Source: Sulfurovum sp. (GTDB lineage: Bacteria; Campylobacterota; Campylobacteria; Campylobacterales; Sulfurovaceae). From it: DNA of 64,000 bases. The translations under genes and the position numbers were made by a program. The stretch's first letter is position 1. Each line of letters begins with the position of its first letter. Positions 17,348 through 25,962 of the stretch are shown in pieces. Below the pieces are notes generated by a model. It was not told the origin of the DNA. It did not search any database and saw nothing but the letters and a program-made list of their open reading frames with translations. The DNA is taken from positions 298,497-362,496 of the forward strand of contig JALWLD010000057.1 in the NCBI GenBank assembly GCA_027081115.1, read 5' to 3'.

Positions 17348-17809
17348 ATGAAAATTAACGTTATTATCATCGATAAAAAAGGCAAAGACAAACTCTATGC
17401 CGGTTTGATTGAACACTATATAAAAATTGCCAAACCGTTTGCAAAAGTGGAGGTCATTGAACTTTTTGATAAAGAGATCAGCAAGGCACAGGATATCTCT
17501 CCTCAGGCTGCACAAAAATCTTACACACAGGCATTTGAAAAATATTTGAATAATGGTGTAAATATTGCTTTAGACCCGGTATCAAAAGAGGTTGATAGTC
17601 ATGAATTTGCAAAAACGCTTAAGGATAGCATGACTGTAAATTTCTTTATTGGCGGTGCATACGGCTTTGAGAGGGATTTTTTAAGCAAATGTAATAAAGC
17701 CATATCATTTGGTAAAATAACGCTTTCACATAAACTGGTGAAAGTTGTTTTATTGGAGCAGATCTTTCGGGGACTGACCATTAACAATAATCATCCATAT
17801 CATAAATAG
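17348..17809 (+). CDS. rlmH: 23S rRNA (pseudouridine-1915-N3)-methyltransferase
   Basis: A 153-residue SPOUT-class methyltransferase that modifies pseudouridine 1915 in helix 69 of 23S rRNA. Recognisable parts are the N-terminal strand MKINVIIIDK, the middle region NIALDPVSKEVDSHEFA, the SAM-binding knot FFIGGAYGF near 98-106, and the C-terminal knot SFGKITLSHKLVKVVLLEQIFRG split over two strands with NNHPYHK at the end, which is the family tail. GGAG precedes the ATG. It heads a plus-strand series with a dksA-like gene 14 bases downstream. Confidence 0.95.
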   Translation: MKINVIIIDKKGKDKLYAGLIEHYIKIAKPFAKVEVIELFDKEISKAQDISPQAAQKSYTQAFEKYLNNGVNIALDPVSKEVDSHEFAKTLKDSMTVNFFIGGAYGFERDFLSKCNKAISFGKITLSHKLVKVVLLEQIFRGLTINNNHPYHK

Positions 17810-17823
17810 GAAGAGTACAAAGA

Positions 17824-18180
17824 ATGCTTACAAAAAAAGAGTTAGATGATTTCAACGAAAAATTGACAGCGAGAAAAATTCAAATAGAAAAAAACCTTAC
17901 AGGTACAGCACTTGAATTAGACGGTATGAGAGAGTTGGAGCTAAATGACGAAGGTGATTATGCTGCAACATCTGCAAAAACCATGGTCGACAGTGCTATT
18001 TTGGTACAACAGCGTAAAGAATTAAACGAAATTGAACTTGCTTTAGATAAAATAAAGTCAGGAACTTATGGTATCTGTGAGATGTGTGAAGAGCCTATAG
18101 GGCTACCGCGTTTGGAAGTGAAAAATTTTGCACGTTTCTGTATTGCATGCCGGGAGATCACTGAAAAAGAACAACAATAA
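17824..18180 (+). CDS. dksA: DksA/TraR-type zinc-finger protein
   Basis: A 118-residue RNA-polymerase-binding regulator. The N-terminal half is an alpha-helical coiled coil (LDDFNEKLTARKIQIEKNL ... QQRKELNEIELALDKI), and the C-terminal half carries a four-cysteine zinc finger in CEMCEEPIG and CIACREI. DksA inserts in the polymerase secondary channel and works with ppGpp in the stringent response. The coiled-coil tip keeps acidic residues (NDEGDYAATS), though the exact DksA 'DxxDxA' spacing is altered, so a TraR/DksA-like paralogue is possible. It follows rlmH by 14 bases and precedes a membrane protein gene by 10. Confidence 0.85.
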   Translation: MLTKKELDDFNEKLTARKIQIEKNLTGTALELDGMRELELNDEGDYAATSAKTMVDSAILVQQRKELNEIELALDKIKSGTYGICEMCEEPIGLPRLEVKNFARFCIACREITEKEQQ

Positions 18181-18190
18181 AGGATAGAAT

Positions 18191-19222
18191 ATGAGACTGG
18201 GGTTATATATCTTTGCTGCACTTACACTAATAGGGATTGTCGGTGCACTTACCTATACGGTAAATCCAAATAATTATCTGTTAGAGATCATGGGGATCAA
18301 CTTTAATTTTCCTGTGGCAGTATGGATCGTTTTACCTATGGTATTGCTGCTGATATTTACAGTAATACATATGATCTTCTACTCATTGAAGAGTTATTTT
18401 AAATTGAAAAAATGGCTCAGAGATGCAGACACTTTGGATGATGCCCTGTACTGGTCTATGGTCAATGAACCAAAAGAGCAAAAATATGCGATACCTGAGA
18501 TTGCAAGTTCAGCTCTTCTTTTAGGACAGTCTAAACTTGAAGTTGTTGACAGTGTTGAAGGGTTGAGCCCAAGACTTTCCAAAGTATGGAATATTATTAA
18601 TAAGATCAAAAATGGTGAATATGTTGATCTCAAAGAGAATAAAATGGCTAAAGTTTTCTCTGAGGGAAATCCGCTGCTTATTCAAAACAGATTGAACCGT
18701 TTACTTTCGGATGATAAATTTGTTGAAGATGTCATGAAATCTTCGACTTCATATTCTGACCCGGTTCGCGTGAAAGCATTAGAGATTTTTGCCGCTAAAG
18801 AGACTTTTTTTAAAGCACGTAAATATGCAAAGACTTTCGATGTAAAAAACCTGTTTGTGATGCTTGAAAGATTGAATAAAGAAGAAGATATGGAGTTGAC
18901 AACTGAAATCTTAGATGATTTTGTGGATGCTTTGAAACTCACATGTAATGACTATACGAAAATTGCACATATTACTAAAAAACAGTTCTCTCCAACTGAA
19001 AACCTGGCACTGTTTAAAAAGTACCAGAGTGAAAATGCAAAAGCGCAGCATGCCTACCTTTACCTTCTCTTCGAATATGAATTGATGGATGAAGTCGGTG
19101 CTTACCTTGAAGAGTGTGATGAGCATGAATTTATTAGAGCAAGAGCACTCTATGAGTTGAAAAAAAGTAATAAAAATTATAAAATTGACGACCTCGTAGA
19201 TATCAATAAGATCTGTCTCTAA
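18191..19222 (+). CDS. Conserved membrane protein, two N-terminal helices, 343 aa
   Basis: Family not recognised. The N-terminus has two hydrophobic helices (about 4-24 and 40-66), and the remaining 275 residues are soluble and alpha-helical, rich in Lys/Glu with repeated helical hairpins (for example VDVVDSVEGLSPRL-type and KARKYAKTFDVKNLFVMLE). Helical repeats of this kind suggest a TPR-like scaffold. It sits between dksA and dus and is probably in the same transcript. In related genomes such proteins occur beside dus, but that is family recollection, not visible here. Confidence 0.65.
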   Translation: MRLGLYIFAALTLIGIVGALTYTVNPNNYLLEIMGINFNFPVAVWIVLPMVLLLIFTVIHMIFYSLKSYFKLKKWLRDADTLDDALYWSMVNEPKEQKYAIPEIASSALLLGQSKLEVVDSVEGLSPRLSKVWNIINKIKNGEYVDLKENKMAKVFSEGNPLLIQNRLNRLLSDDKFVEDVMKSSTSYSDPVRVKALEIFAAKETFFKARKYAKTFDVKNLFVMLERLNKEEDMELTTEILDDFVDALKLTCNDYTKIAHITKKQFSPTENLALFKKYQSENAKAQHAYLYLLFEYELMDEVGAYLEECDEHEFIRARALYELKKSNKNYKIDDLVDINKICL

Positions 19223-19235
19223 TCAGACACATAAC

Positions 19236-20192
19236 ATGGCAACCATAGACTTTTCTACCCCATTGTATGTATTAGCCCCGCTTGCGGGCTTTACAGACCT
19301 TCCTTTCCGTTCTGTTGTTAAGAAATTTGGAGTAGATCTTACTGTCTCAGAAATGATCTCTTCGAATGCACTTATCCATAACTCTAAAAAAACATTTAAA
19401 ATGTTGGAAAAAGCCTCTTCTGAAGATCCGTACTCTATACAAATTGCCGGTTCTGATCAGGCTGTGATCCAAAGAGCAGTTGAAATACTCAATGAGCAAG
19501 AGGGTGTCAGTTGTATTGATCTGAACTGTGGCTGCCCTGCACCAAAGGTAGTCAATAATCTTCAAGGATCTTCACTGCTTACTGATCTGCCTAAAATGGC
19601 TGAGACGATCCGTACGATTAAAAAACACTCTACCAAAGAGTATACCTCCGTTAAAATGCGTTTGGGGTTCAATGAGAAGAACCATGTGGAACAGGCAAAA
19701 CTTTGTGAAGACAATGGTGCAGATTTTATCGCTGTGCATGGCAGAACCAGAGCAGGGCGTTATAAAGCAGCAGTAGATTATGATGCGATCAGAGAGATCA
19801 AAGAGGCTGTTTCTATTCCTGTCATTGCCAATGGTGATATAGATTCTCCCCAAAAAGCAAAATGGGTGCTGGAGTATACCGGAGCAGATGGTATTATGAT
19901 CGGCCGTGCAGCAGTAGGAAAGCCGTGGATATTTAAACAAATCAAAGAAGGTATAGATGAAGTGACACCAGAACTCATCAAAGAAGTGGTACTTGAACAT
20001 TATGATCAGATGATCTCCTATTATGACCAATATGGTGCTATCATGTTTAGAAAAAATCTACACTCCTACTCTAAAGCGGGGTATCAAGGGGCTTCTGCAT
20101 TTAGAAATGAGATCAACCGTATGACTGATGTTGCAGAGATGAGAGAAACAATAGAAGCATTTTTTTCCCAGTCCTTTGTGGGAATGGTTTGA
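19236..20192 (+). CDS. dus: tRNA-dihydrouridine synthase
   Basis: A 318-residue flavoprotein that reduces uridine to dihydrouridine in tRNA D-loops. FMN-binding TIM-barrel markers are present: LAPLAGFTDLPFR at the start, the catalytic Cys in LNCGCPAPKV near 95-104, VKMRLGF, AVHGRTRAGRYKA, IPVIANGDID, and GADGIMIGRAAVGKPWIF. Length and motif set fit DusB-like enzymes, but assignment among DusA/B/C needs phylogeny. ATG 13 bases after the upstream stop. Confidence 0.93.
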   Translation: MATIDFSTPLYVLAPLAGFTDLPFRSVVKKFGVDLTVSEMISSNALIHNSKKTFKMLEKASSEDPYSIQIAGSDQAVIQRAVEILNEQEGVSCIDLNCGCPAPKVVNNLQGSSLLTDLPKMAETIRTIKKHSTKEYTSVKMRLGFNEKNHVEQAKLCEDNGADFIAVHGRTRAGRYKAAVDYDAIREIKEAVSIPVIANGDIDSPQKAKWVLEYTGADGIMIGRAAVGKPWIFKQIKEGIDEVTPELIKEVVLEHYDQMISYYDQYGAIMFRKNLHSYSKAGYQGASAFRNEINRMTDVAEMRETIEAFFSQSFVGMV

Positions 20193-20223
20193 TATATATC
20201 AAAAGATTTGTTACAATTTATAC

Positions 20224-20229
20224 TATAAT
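20224..20229 (+). promoter_or_regulatory. TATAAT -10 upstream of the 138-aa membrane gene
   Basis: TATAAT sits 29 bases before the ATG at 20258 in the intergenic stretch after dus. No -35 at the right spacing is visible. Confidence 0.45.
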
Positions 20230-20257
20230 CCCATAAAAATTACAGAGTGAGGTCATT

Positions 20258-20674
20258 ATGTTTTTTGTATTGGTTAAAACCATCCATATTTTTGCAGCAT
20301 TTATTTATGGAGGATTTCTCATTACAGATAATCTCTTTTTAACCAAAATTAAAAAGTCCTATTCTGAAGAGGAACATAAAAAGATCCGTGAATCATTTAT
20401 GAAATATGTACGTAAAGTGGTACCTCCTTCACTCATCGTAGCTGTTGTAACCGGACTTTACCTTATCTCTCAGGTGTATGGTCCTGTTGGCCCAGACGGA
20501 TTAAGCCGTTTTCAGATACTTTTAGGACTCAAAGCATTCCTTGGTATCTGGCTTGGATTAAGAGGTGGACTGCAGGTTTATCTTGGTATACAGCCTTTTG
20601 TCTTTAAAAGTCATGTCCTGCCTTTTGCTTTTGTCTTGACTATTATCTTCCTCTCTCAGTTTATGTATATTTAA
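20258..20674 (+). CDS. Four-helix integral membrane protein (DUF2269/CopD-like)
   Basis: A 138-residue hydrophobic protein. Four membrane helices can be seen (about 5-25, 50-72, 85-108, 115-137). The first helix carries HIFAAFIYGG (His11 in the sequence MFFVLVKTIHIFAA), a pattern shared by DUF2269, CopD and related heme- or copper-associated four-helix proteins. No cofactor-binding set can be proven. Its own promoter (TATAAT at 20224) makes it a likely single unit with the downstream DUF302 gene. Function unknown. Confidence 0.6.
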   Translation: MFFVLVKTIHIFAAFIYGGFLITDNLFLTKIKKSYSEEEHKKIRESFMKYVRKVVPPSLIVAVVTGLYLISQVYGPVGPDGLSRFQILLGLKAFLGIWLGLRGGLQVYLGIQPFVFKSHVLPFAFVLTIIFLSQFMYI

Positions 20675-20739
20675 TCATACAATACAAACAATAAGTTTGT
20701 TGCAGTAAAATACATACAATTTAAATATGAAGGATAACA

Positions 20740-21681
20740 ATGAAAAAGTTTTCAAAAGTTTTCATGGGACTATTTTTAGTCGTAGGTATGGTACAGAGTT
20801 TTGCAAGTTCTGCAAACAATCAAGTATTTTCTGTTGACAATGCAAAAGGTGCGATCAATGCTAAAAGTATAGAGAAAGCTTTTAATGAAAATGGTATGCA
20901 GGTGGATGTCAACAATGACATGAATTCAATCTTTGAAAAAAGATATAAAAAAGTACACCATAAATCTTATAACCTTGCTATCTTCCGTAACAATGATTTT
21001 GTTACTAAATTGGCTAAAAAATATCCAAGTATCGGGTTGATCACACCACTCTCTATGTCAATCTATTCAGATGATGAGAAAAATACGATCAATGTTTCTA
21101 CGCTCTCTTTGGAAGGTATGGCGAGAATTACAAAAATACCTGCAACCGATCCTGATTTGATTGCCTATGCACAACAATTGGATATAGCACTCCATAAGGC
21201 ACTGCCAAATGGTAAATATTTGCCAAAGGGAAAGAGTACAAAAGATTCGGATAAAAAACTGACAACTGATTTTACAACAGAGTTTGAACTTGAAGACGGT
21301 ATGACAATTGTTGAAGCAAAAGAATCATTTGAAGAAGAATTTGCAGGAGAGATCGGACCGGTAGGTTTCTTGGTACCAAAATTGTACAAACTTCAGGATG
21401 ATGTATTTAAAGAGAATGGAGATTATGATTTTTATGATACATACTCTATCATTCGTTTTAATGTGATCTTCCCAGTCTCAAAAGATCATCCCGATGCAGG
21501 ATCTTACGCACCTTTCTCCTTGGCTGTGTATAAAAAGAAGGGTGATGATACTGTACACATCACTTATCCCTCTATCGATAACTGGATCGCTGATCTTGGT
21601 ATCACTGATGAAAAGGTTATCGCTGAAGTGAAAAAGACACAAGAGATGATGTCCGGTATACTTTCTGAGTTAACCGAATAG
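20740..21681 (+). CDS. Secreted protein with two DUF302-like domains
   Basis: A 313-residue protein with a cleavable signal (MKKFSKVFMGLFLVVGMVQSFASS). Residues 28-160 and 180-310 look like two diverged DUF302 domains; each has a 'hhhhhP..msIy' core, seen as GLITPLSMSIYSDDEK and GSYAPFSLAVYKKKGDDT, followed by 'I..ps..' (INVSTLSLEGMAR, HITYPSIDNW). DUF302 proteins in sulfur bacteria are periplasmic or cytoplasmic, sometimes encoded near Dsr/Sox genes; their activity is not well established. No membrane helix after the signal peptide. It starts 65 bases after the DUF2269-like gene. Confidence 0.65.
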   Translation: MKKFSKVFMGLFLVVGMVQSFASSANNQVFSVDNAKGAINAKSIEKAFNENGMQVDVNNDMNSIFEKRYKKVHHKSYNLAIFRNNDFVTKLAKKYPSIGLITPLSMSIYSDDEKNTINVSTLSLEGMARITKIPATDPDLIAYAQQLDIALHKALPNGKYLPKGKSTKDSDKKLTTDFTTEFELEDGMTIVEAKESFEEEFAGEIGPVGFLVPKLYKLQDDVFKENGDYDFYDTYSIIRFNVIFPVSKDHPDAGSYAPFSLAVYKKKGDDTVHITYPSIDNWIADLGITDEKVIAEVKKTQEMMSGILSELTE

Positions 21682-21707
21682 CCCGTTTGTAGTTTAGGCG
21701 TACAGTT

Positions 21708-22451
21708 TTGTTTATAGAACTTATACTTGTTGGTATCTTTATAGGAACCATGGCAGGTTTTTTTGGTATCGGTGGAGGAATGATCCTTGTACCTGTACTA
21801 CTTGCCTTGGGTTTTGAGATCAAAGATGCTATTGGTATTTCGATTATACAGATGGTATTCTCTTCGGTCTTTGGTTCTTACCTGAACCATAAAAAGGGAA
21901 CTCTCATCATAGGTGAGGGGATCTTTGTTGGTATCGGTGGGTTTGTTGGTGGTTTCATTGGTGGAAAAGTGACCCACCTTGTTTCTGATGCTGTCTTACA
22001 ATTCCTCTTCCTTGGACTGCTTCTTTTTGCAATGTTCAGACTTTTTTTCTCTAAAACACATACGGATGATGCTGCAACCAAAACACTCAATAAAGGCCTG
22101 CTCTTTTTCATAGGTCTGGTTATTGGTATCTTCTCTATTACCCTTGGTGTCGGTGGGTCTATTATCCTTACCCCTATCTTGGTAGGTATTTTGCATTACC
22201 CGATTAAAAAAGCGGTTTCAGCAGGTCTTTTCTTTGTTGTATTTTCTTCTGTTGCGGGAATGATCAGTCGACTAAGTATAGGTACTATCGACTTCCATAA
22301 TGGCTTAATAGTTGCCATTGCCTCACTTGTAGGCGTCACTTTGGGAATTTGGATGAAAGAACATGTGAAAGATACCCATCATAAAACAGCACTGGTTTTA
22401 CTGTATGTGTTTGCAACGGTAATGCTTATGAAAAAAATGTGGTTTTCATAA
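21708..22451 (+). CDS. TauE/SafE-family membrane exporter
   Basis: A 247-residue polytopic membrane protein with the two halves typical of the sulfite/organosulfonate exporter family: N-terminal GTMAGFFGIGGGMILVP and its echo in the second half GIFSITLGVGGSIILTP, the hallmark 'GxxxGxxGxGGG.i..P' motif. About eight membrane helices are evident. Family members export sulfite, sulfoacetate or related anions, so a role in sulfur metabolism is possible. The start codon is TTG, with no strong ribosome site. It is 26 bases after the DUF302 gene. Confidence 0.85.
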   Translation: MFIELILVGIFIGTMAGFFGIGGGMILVPVLLALGFEIKDAIGISIIQMVFSSVFGSYLNHKKGTLIIGEGIFVGIGGFVGGFIGGKVTHLVSDAVLQFLFLGLLLFAMFRLFFSKTHTDDAATKTLNKGLLFFIGLVIGIFSITLGVGGSIILTPILVGILHYPIKKAVSAGLFFVVFSSVAGMISRLSIGTIDFHNGLIVAIASLVGVTLGIWMKEHVKDTHHKTALVLLYVFATVMLMKKMWFS

Positions 22452-22575
22452 AACCCATCGCCAAATCTTGATTTTCTTGTAAGTGCTGAGATAGCAAAAA
22501 TATTTATTTATTTTAACGCGTAGTTATATATGAAATATTTTTACGATATCCACCCCTTTAGATGAGGTCTAACTA

Positions 22576-22584
22576 TGCTATAAT
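22576..22584 (+). promoter_or_regulatory. Extended -10 (TGCTATAAT) upstream of uvrA
   Basis: TGCTATAAT lies 37 bases before the uvrA ATG in the 169-base gap after the exporter gene. No LexA/SOS box was recognised. Confidence 0.6.
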
Positions 22585-22620
22585 ATCCGATTAATTTTTC
22601 AAGCAAGGCAAAAAGAATAT

Positions 22621-25443
22621 ATGGCAAAAAAACAAGATATGATACACGTCTATGGGGCAAAAGAGAATAACTTAAAAAATATTGATATCTCTATTCCTAA
22701 AAATAAGTTGGTAGTCATTACCGGTATTTCAGGTTCGGGTAAATCTACACTGGCATTCTCAACACTTTATGCGGAAGGACAGAGACGTTACATAGAGTCT
22801 CTCTCTTCTTATGCACGACAGTTTTTAGGTCGTGTGGGTAAACCCGATGTCGATAAAATCGAAGGTTTGACTCCTGCCATTGCTATTGATCAAAAAACCA
22901 CTTCTAAAAATCCACGTTCAACGGTAGGAACAATTACTGAGATCTATGATTATCTGAGACTTCTTTTTGCCCGGGTAGGAGAGCAGCATTGTCATGAGTG
23001 TGGCAAACCGATCTCTGAAATGTCAGCTTCAGATATTATTGAAGAGGTTTTACGTCTCCCTGATGGTGCAAAGCTTGTTATTATGGCACCACTGGTGAAA
23101 GAGAAGAAAGGTAGCTTTGCAGATATGTTGGAGTCTCTTCGGCATAAAGGCTATATACGTGCCATGATAGATGGTGTGATGGTACGTTTGGATGATGAGA
23201 TAGAGCTTTCTAAAACAAAAAAACATACAATTAAAGTAGTTATTGACCGTGTAGTGGTAAAAGAGGAGAGCCGTGACCGTATCGGTCAGGATGTGGAGAA
23301 GGCACTGAAAGAGTCATATGGTGAATTGGAAATAGAAGTACTGAATTACGAAGAGGTTAATTTTGAACGTCAGCATATGCACTATTCTGAACACTTGGCA
23401 TGTTTTGACTGTAAACTCTCTTTTGAACCACTTGAACCTGTAAGCTTCTCTTTTAACTCTCCCAAGGGTGCTTGCCCCACCTGTGATGGTTTGGGTATAC
23501 GTTATGCTATTGATTTGAAAAAAGTGATAGACCGGGAACTTTGCATCGACAAAGGTGCTGTGAAGATCATGTATGGATTTAATAAAAGTTATTACACCAA
23601 GTTTCTCAATGCTTTTTGTGAACAGAATGATATTGATATTAAAAAACCTTACGGAGAGTTGGAGACCCATCATCAAAAAGCCATACTCTATGGTAATGGT
23701 GGTACGGTAAACTTTACATGGAAACGCCATAAGCTGACACGTGAATGGCCGGGTGTTGTGAAATTTGCACATGATATGTTCAAAGATGAAAAAGATCTCT
23801 CAGAATATATGACAGAAAAGATCTGTGACAAGTGTGATGGTCATAGATTGAGACCGCGCTCTTTGGCTGTAAAGATAGAAGGGAAAAATATTGCAGATAT
23901 TATCTCTATGCCTATTGAAAAATCTTATGCCTATTTTTCTGACTCCCAAAGTTTTTCACATTTGAGTGAGCAGCAGAAGATGATCGCCGAGTCTATCTTG
24001 AAAGAGCTGTATGAACGACTCTTTTTCTTGCATGATGTGGGATTGGGCTATATCACACTCAATAGGGATGCACGTTCTATTTCTGGTGGAGAAGCACAGC
24101 GTATACGTATTGCCTCACAGATAGGTTCAGGGCTTACCGGCGTAATGTATGTACTTGATGAACCAAGTATAGGGTTACATGAAAGAGATACCATGAAGCT
24201 TATCCGTACACTTAATTCTCTTAAAGAGAAAGGAAACTCTGTGATTGTGGTAGAGCATGATAAAGAGACTATCATGGCAGCAGACTATATTGTTGATATT
24301 GGTCCTGGTGCAGGGGATTTTGGTGGAAAGATCGTCTTCTCTGGAGATGCAAAGAAATTGGAAAAAGCTAAGACATTGACTGCTGACTATCTTTATGGTC
24401 GAAAAGATATTACCTATTCTCATGATAATCTTCAAGAAGAGTGGATAGAGATCAAAAATGTAACCATTAATAACATTGAAGCGTTGAATGCAAAGATACC
24501 GTTACGAAACTTTGTTTGTATTACGGGTGTGAGTGGATCAGGAAAATCTTCATTGATACTTCAGACATTGTTACCTGTAGCAAGAGAACTACTTAACCGT
24601 GCAAAGAAAGTGAATAAAGTTGATGGTGTAGAGATCACAGGGCTTGATAAACTCGATAAAGTAATCTATCTTGATCAAAGTCCTATTGGTCGAACACCAC
24701 GTTCAAATCCTGCTACCTATACAGGTATTATGGACGAGATACGTAAGCTTTTTGCACAGACCAAAGAGGCAGAACTCAGAGGCTATAAAATAGGAAGATT
24801 TTCCTTTAACGTCAAAGGTGGACGTTGTGAGAAGTGTCAGGGAGATGGTCAGATCAAGATAGAGATGCACTTTTTACCGGATGTTTTGGTAAGCTGTGAT
24901 GCCTGTGACGGCACACGCTACAATGCTCAGACCAGAGAGGTATTGTACAAAGGTAAATCTATCGCAGATGTATTGGCTATGTCAGTAGGAGAAGCGTTGG
25001 AGTTCTTTAAAGCGATTCCTGCCATTGCAGTGAAATTAAAAACTTTAACTGATGTGGGACTGGACTACATCACTCTAGGGCAAAATGCTACCACCCTTTC
25101 AGGTGGAGAAGCACAACGTATTAAACTTTCTAAAGAGTTAAGCCGTAAAGATACAGGTCAAACACTCTACATTTTAGATGAGCCTACTACAGGACTTCAC
25201 TTTGCAGATGTAGACAGATTGACAGGTGTGTTACATCATTTGGTAGAACTTGGAAATTCTGTGGTGGTCATAGAACATAATCTTGATATGGTCAAAAATG
25301 CTGACTACATCATTGATATGGGACCTGAAGGTGGGAATAAAGGTGGATTGATCATTGCTACGGGATCTCCGGAAAAACTGGCTGCTGAGTATAAAGAGAG
25401 TGGTTCTTATACGGGAGAGTATTTGGCTAAAGAGCTAGCCTAG
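22621..25443 (+). CDS. uvrA: Excinuclease ABC subunit A
   Basis: A 940-residue nucleotide-excision repair protein that recognises bulky DNA damage with UvrB. Both ABC ATPase halves are intact: Walker A GISGSGKST near 34-42 and GVSGSGKSSL near 638, ABC signatures SISGGEAQRIRIA and LSGGEAQRIKLS, and Walker B-type VLDEPSIGL and ILDEPTTGL. Zinc modules show CHECGKP, CDKCDGHR and the C-terminal CEKCQGDG ... CDACDGTR. Length is the normal one for UvrA. An ATG start after AAGGCAAAAAGAATAT is consistent with a weak ribosome site. It is transcribed alone; the minus-strand gene after it is convergent. Confidence 0.97.
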   Translation: MAKKQDMIHVYGAKENNLKNIDISIPKNKLVVITGISGSGKSTLAFSTLYAEGQRRYIESLSSYARQFLGRVGKPDVDKIEGLTPAIAIDQKTTSKNPRSTVGTITEIYDYLRLLFARVGEQHCHECGKPISEMSASDIIEEVLRLPDGAKLVIMAPLVKEKKGSFADMLESLRHKGYIRAMIDGVMVRLDDEIELSKTKKHTIKVVIDRVVVKEESRDRIGQDVEKALKESYGELEIEVLNYEEVNFERQHMHYSEHLACFDCKLSFEPLEPVSFSFNSPKGACPTCDGLGIRYAIDLKKVIDRELCIDKGAVKIMYGFNKSYYTKFLNAFCEQNDIDIKKPYGELETHHQKAILYGNGGTVNFTWKRHKLTREWPGVVKFAHDMFKDEKDLSEYMTEKICDKCDGHRLRPRSLAVKIEGKNIADIISMPIEKSYAYFSDSQSFSHLSEQQKMIAESILKELYERLFFLHDVGLGYITLNRDARSISGGEAQRIRIASQIGSGLTGVMYVLDEPSIGLHERDTMKLIRTLNSLKEKGNSVIVVEHDKETIMAADYIVDIGPGAGDFGGKIVFSGDAKKLEKAKTLTADYLYGRKDITYSHDNLQEEWIEIKNVTINNIEALNAKIPLRNFVCITGVSGSGKSSLILQTLLPVARELLNRAKKVNKVDGVEITGLDKLDKVIYLDQSPIGRTPRSNPATYTGIMDEIRKLFAQTKEAELRGYKIGRFSFNVKGGRCEKCQGDGQIKIEMHFLPDVLVSCDACDGTRYNAQTREVLYKGKSIADVLAMSVGEALEFFKAIPAIAVKLKTLTDVGLDYITLGQNATTLSGGEAQRIKLSKELSRKDTGQTLYILDEPTTGLHFADVDRLTGVLHHLVELGNSVVVIEHNLDMVKNADYIIDMGPEGGNKGGLIIATGSPEKLAAEYKESGSYTGEYLAKELA

Positions 25444-25457
25444 GATAATTTTTTGTT

Positions 25458-25489
25458 ATACACACTTTAAGGTCTTTTAAAATGTGTAT
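25458..25489. terminator. Hairpin between uvrA and the convergent membrane gene
   Basis: Inverted repeat ATACACA...TGTGTAT continued by TTTAA/TTTTAA with one mismatch, loop of six bases. It lies 14 bases after the uvrA stop and contains the stop codon of the minus-strand gene, so it may act for both. Confidence 0.5.
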
Positions 25490-25814
25490 TTCTTCCTTTC
25501 TTACTATTTTCAATAGAAAATGAAATAGCACTTTTAACAATGGCTAAAAGTGTCAGTGTAGCAAGTATCTCATACCCAATAGCCCATGTTAAAATAAACG
25601 AAGATTGATCATTGAGTGATAAAAAGAGTTCTACTTTCCCCCCTGCCACATAAAAAAAGAGGAAAAGAAGCCCTGCAATGTAAGGTAAAAGAATAAAGTA
25701 AAGTGCTAAGAATATTTTTTCAAAACCTTGTGGGAAAAACAGGGGTGTTTCTGTTAAATCAACTTCTTGTTTTCCAAAACTATTTGCTTTTTTGATAGCA
25801 TATCCTTTAATCAA
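25467..25814 (-). CDS. Small membrane protein, 115 aa, unknown
   Basis: Two hydrophobic helices (about 38-57 and 75-97) separated by a charged loop, with a soluble N-terminus rich in Lys/Glu (FGKQEVDLTETPLFFPQGFEK). No family recognised. The start as drawn is TTG at the end of a long AT tract without a visible ribosome site, so the real start could be further in; the coding frame itself is uninterrupted. It converges with uvrA and lies between uvrA and polA. Confidence 0.5.
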   Translation of the reverse strand: MIKGYAIKKANSFGKQEVDLTETPLFFPQGFEKIFLALYFILLPYIAGLLFLFFYVAGGKVELFLSLNDQSSFILTWAIGYEILATLTLLAIVKSAISFSIENSKKGRNTHFKRP

Positions 25815-25962
25815 TCAATATAATATATAGTTTATTATAGCCGAACTTAATATTAAATGAAAAGTTATATATAAAAGGGTTGTTATAGGTATGGAGTGTG
25901 TAGGGTAAGCTATAACAGAGAATTGGTTAAAATGGTATAAAAATAAAAATACAGGTCTTTCA

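Noticed and set aside
17296-17391. N-terminal extension of the minus-strand hydrolase
   Set aside because: It overlaps the rlmH promoter and start and has no ribosome site, while AGAGGAG precedes the ATG at 17295.
22452-22575. Possible SOS box upstream of uvrA
   Set aside because: No LexA-like inverted repeat was found, and Campylobacterota generally lack a LexA regulon.
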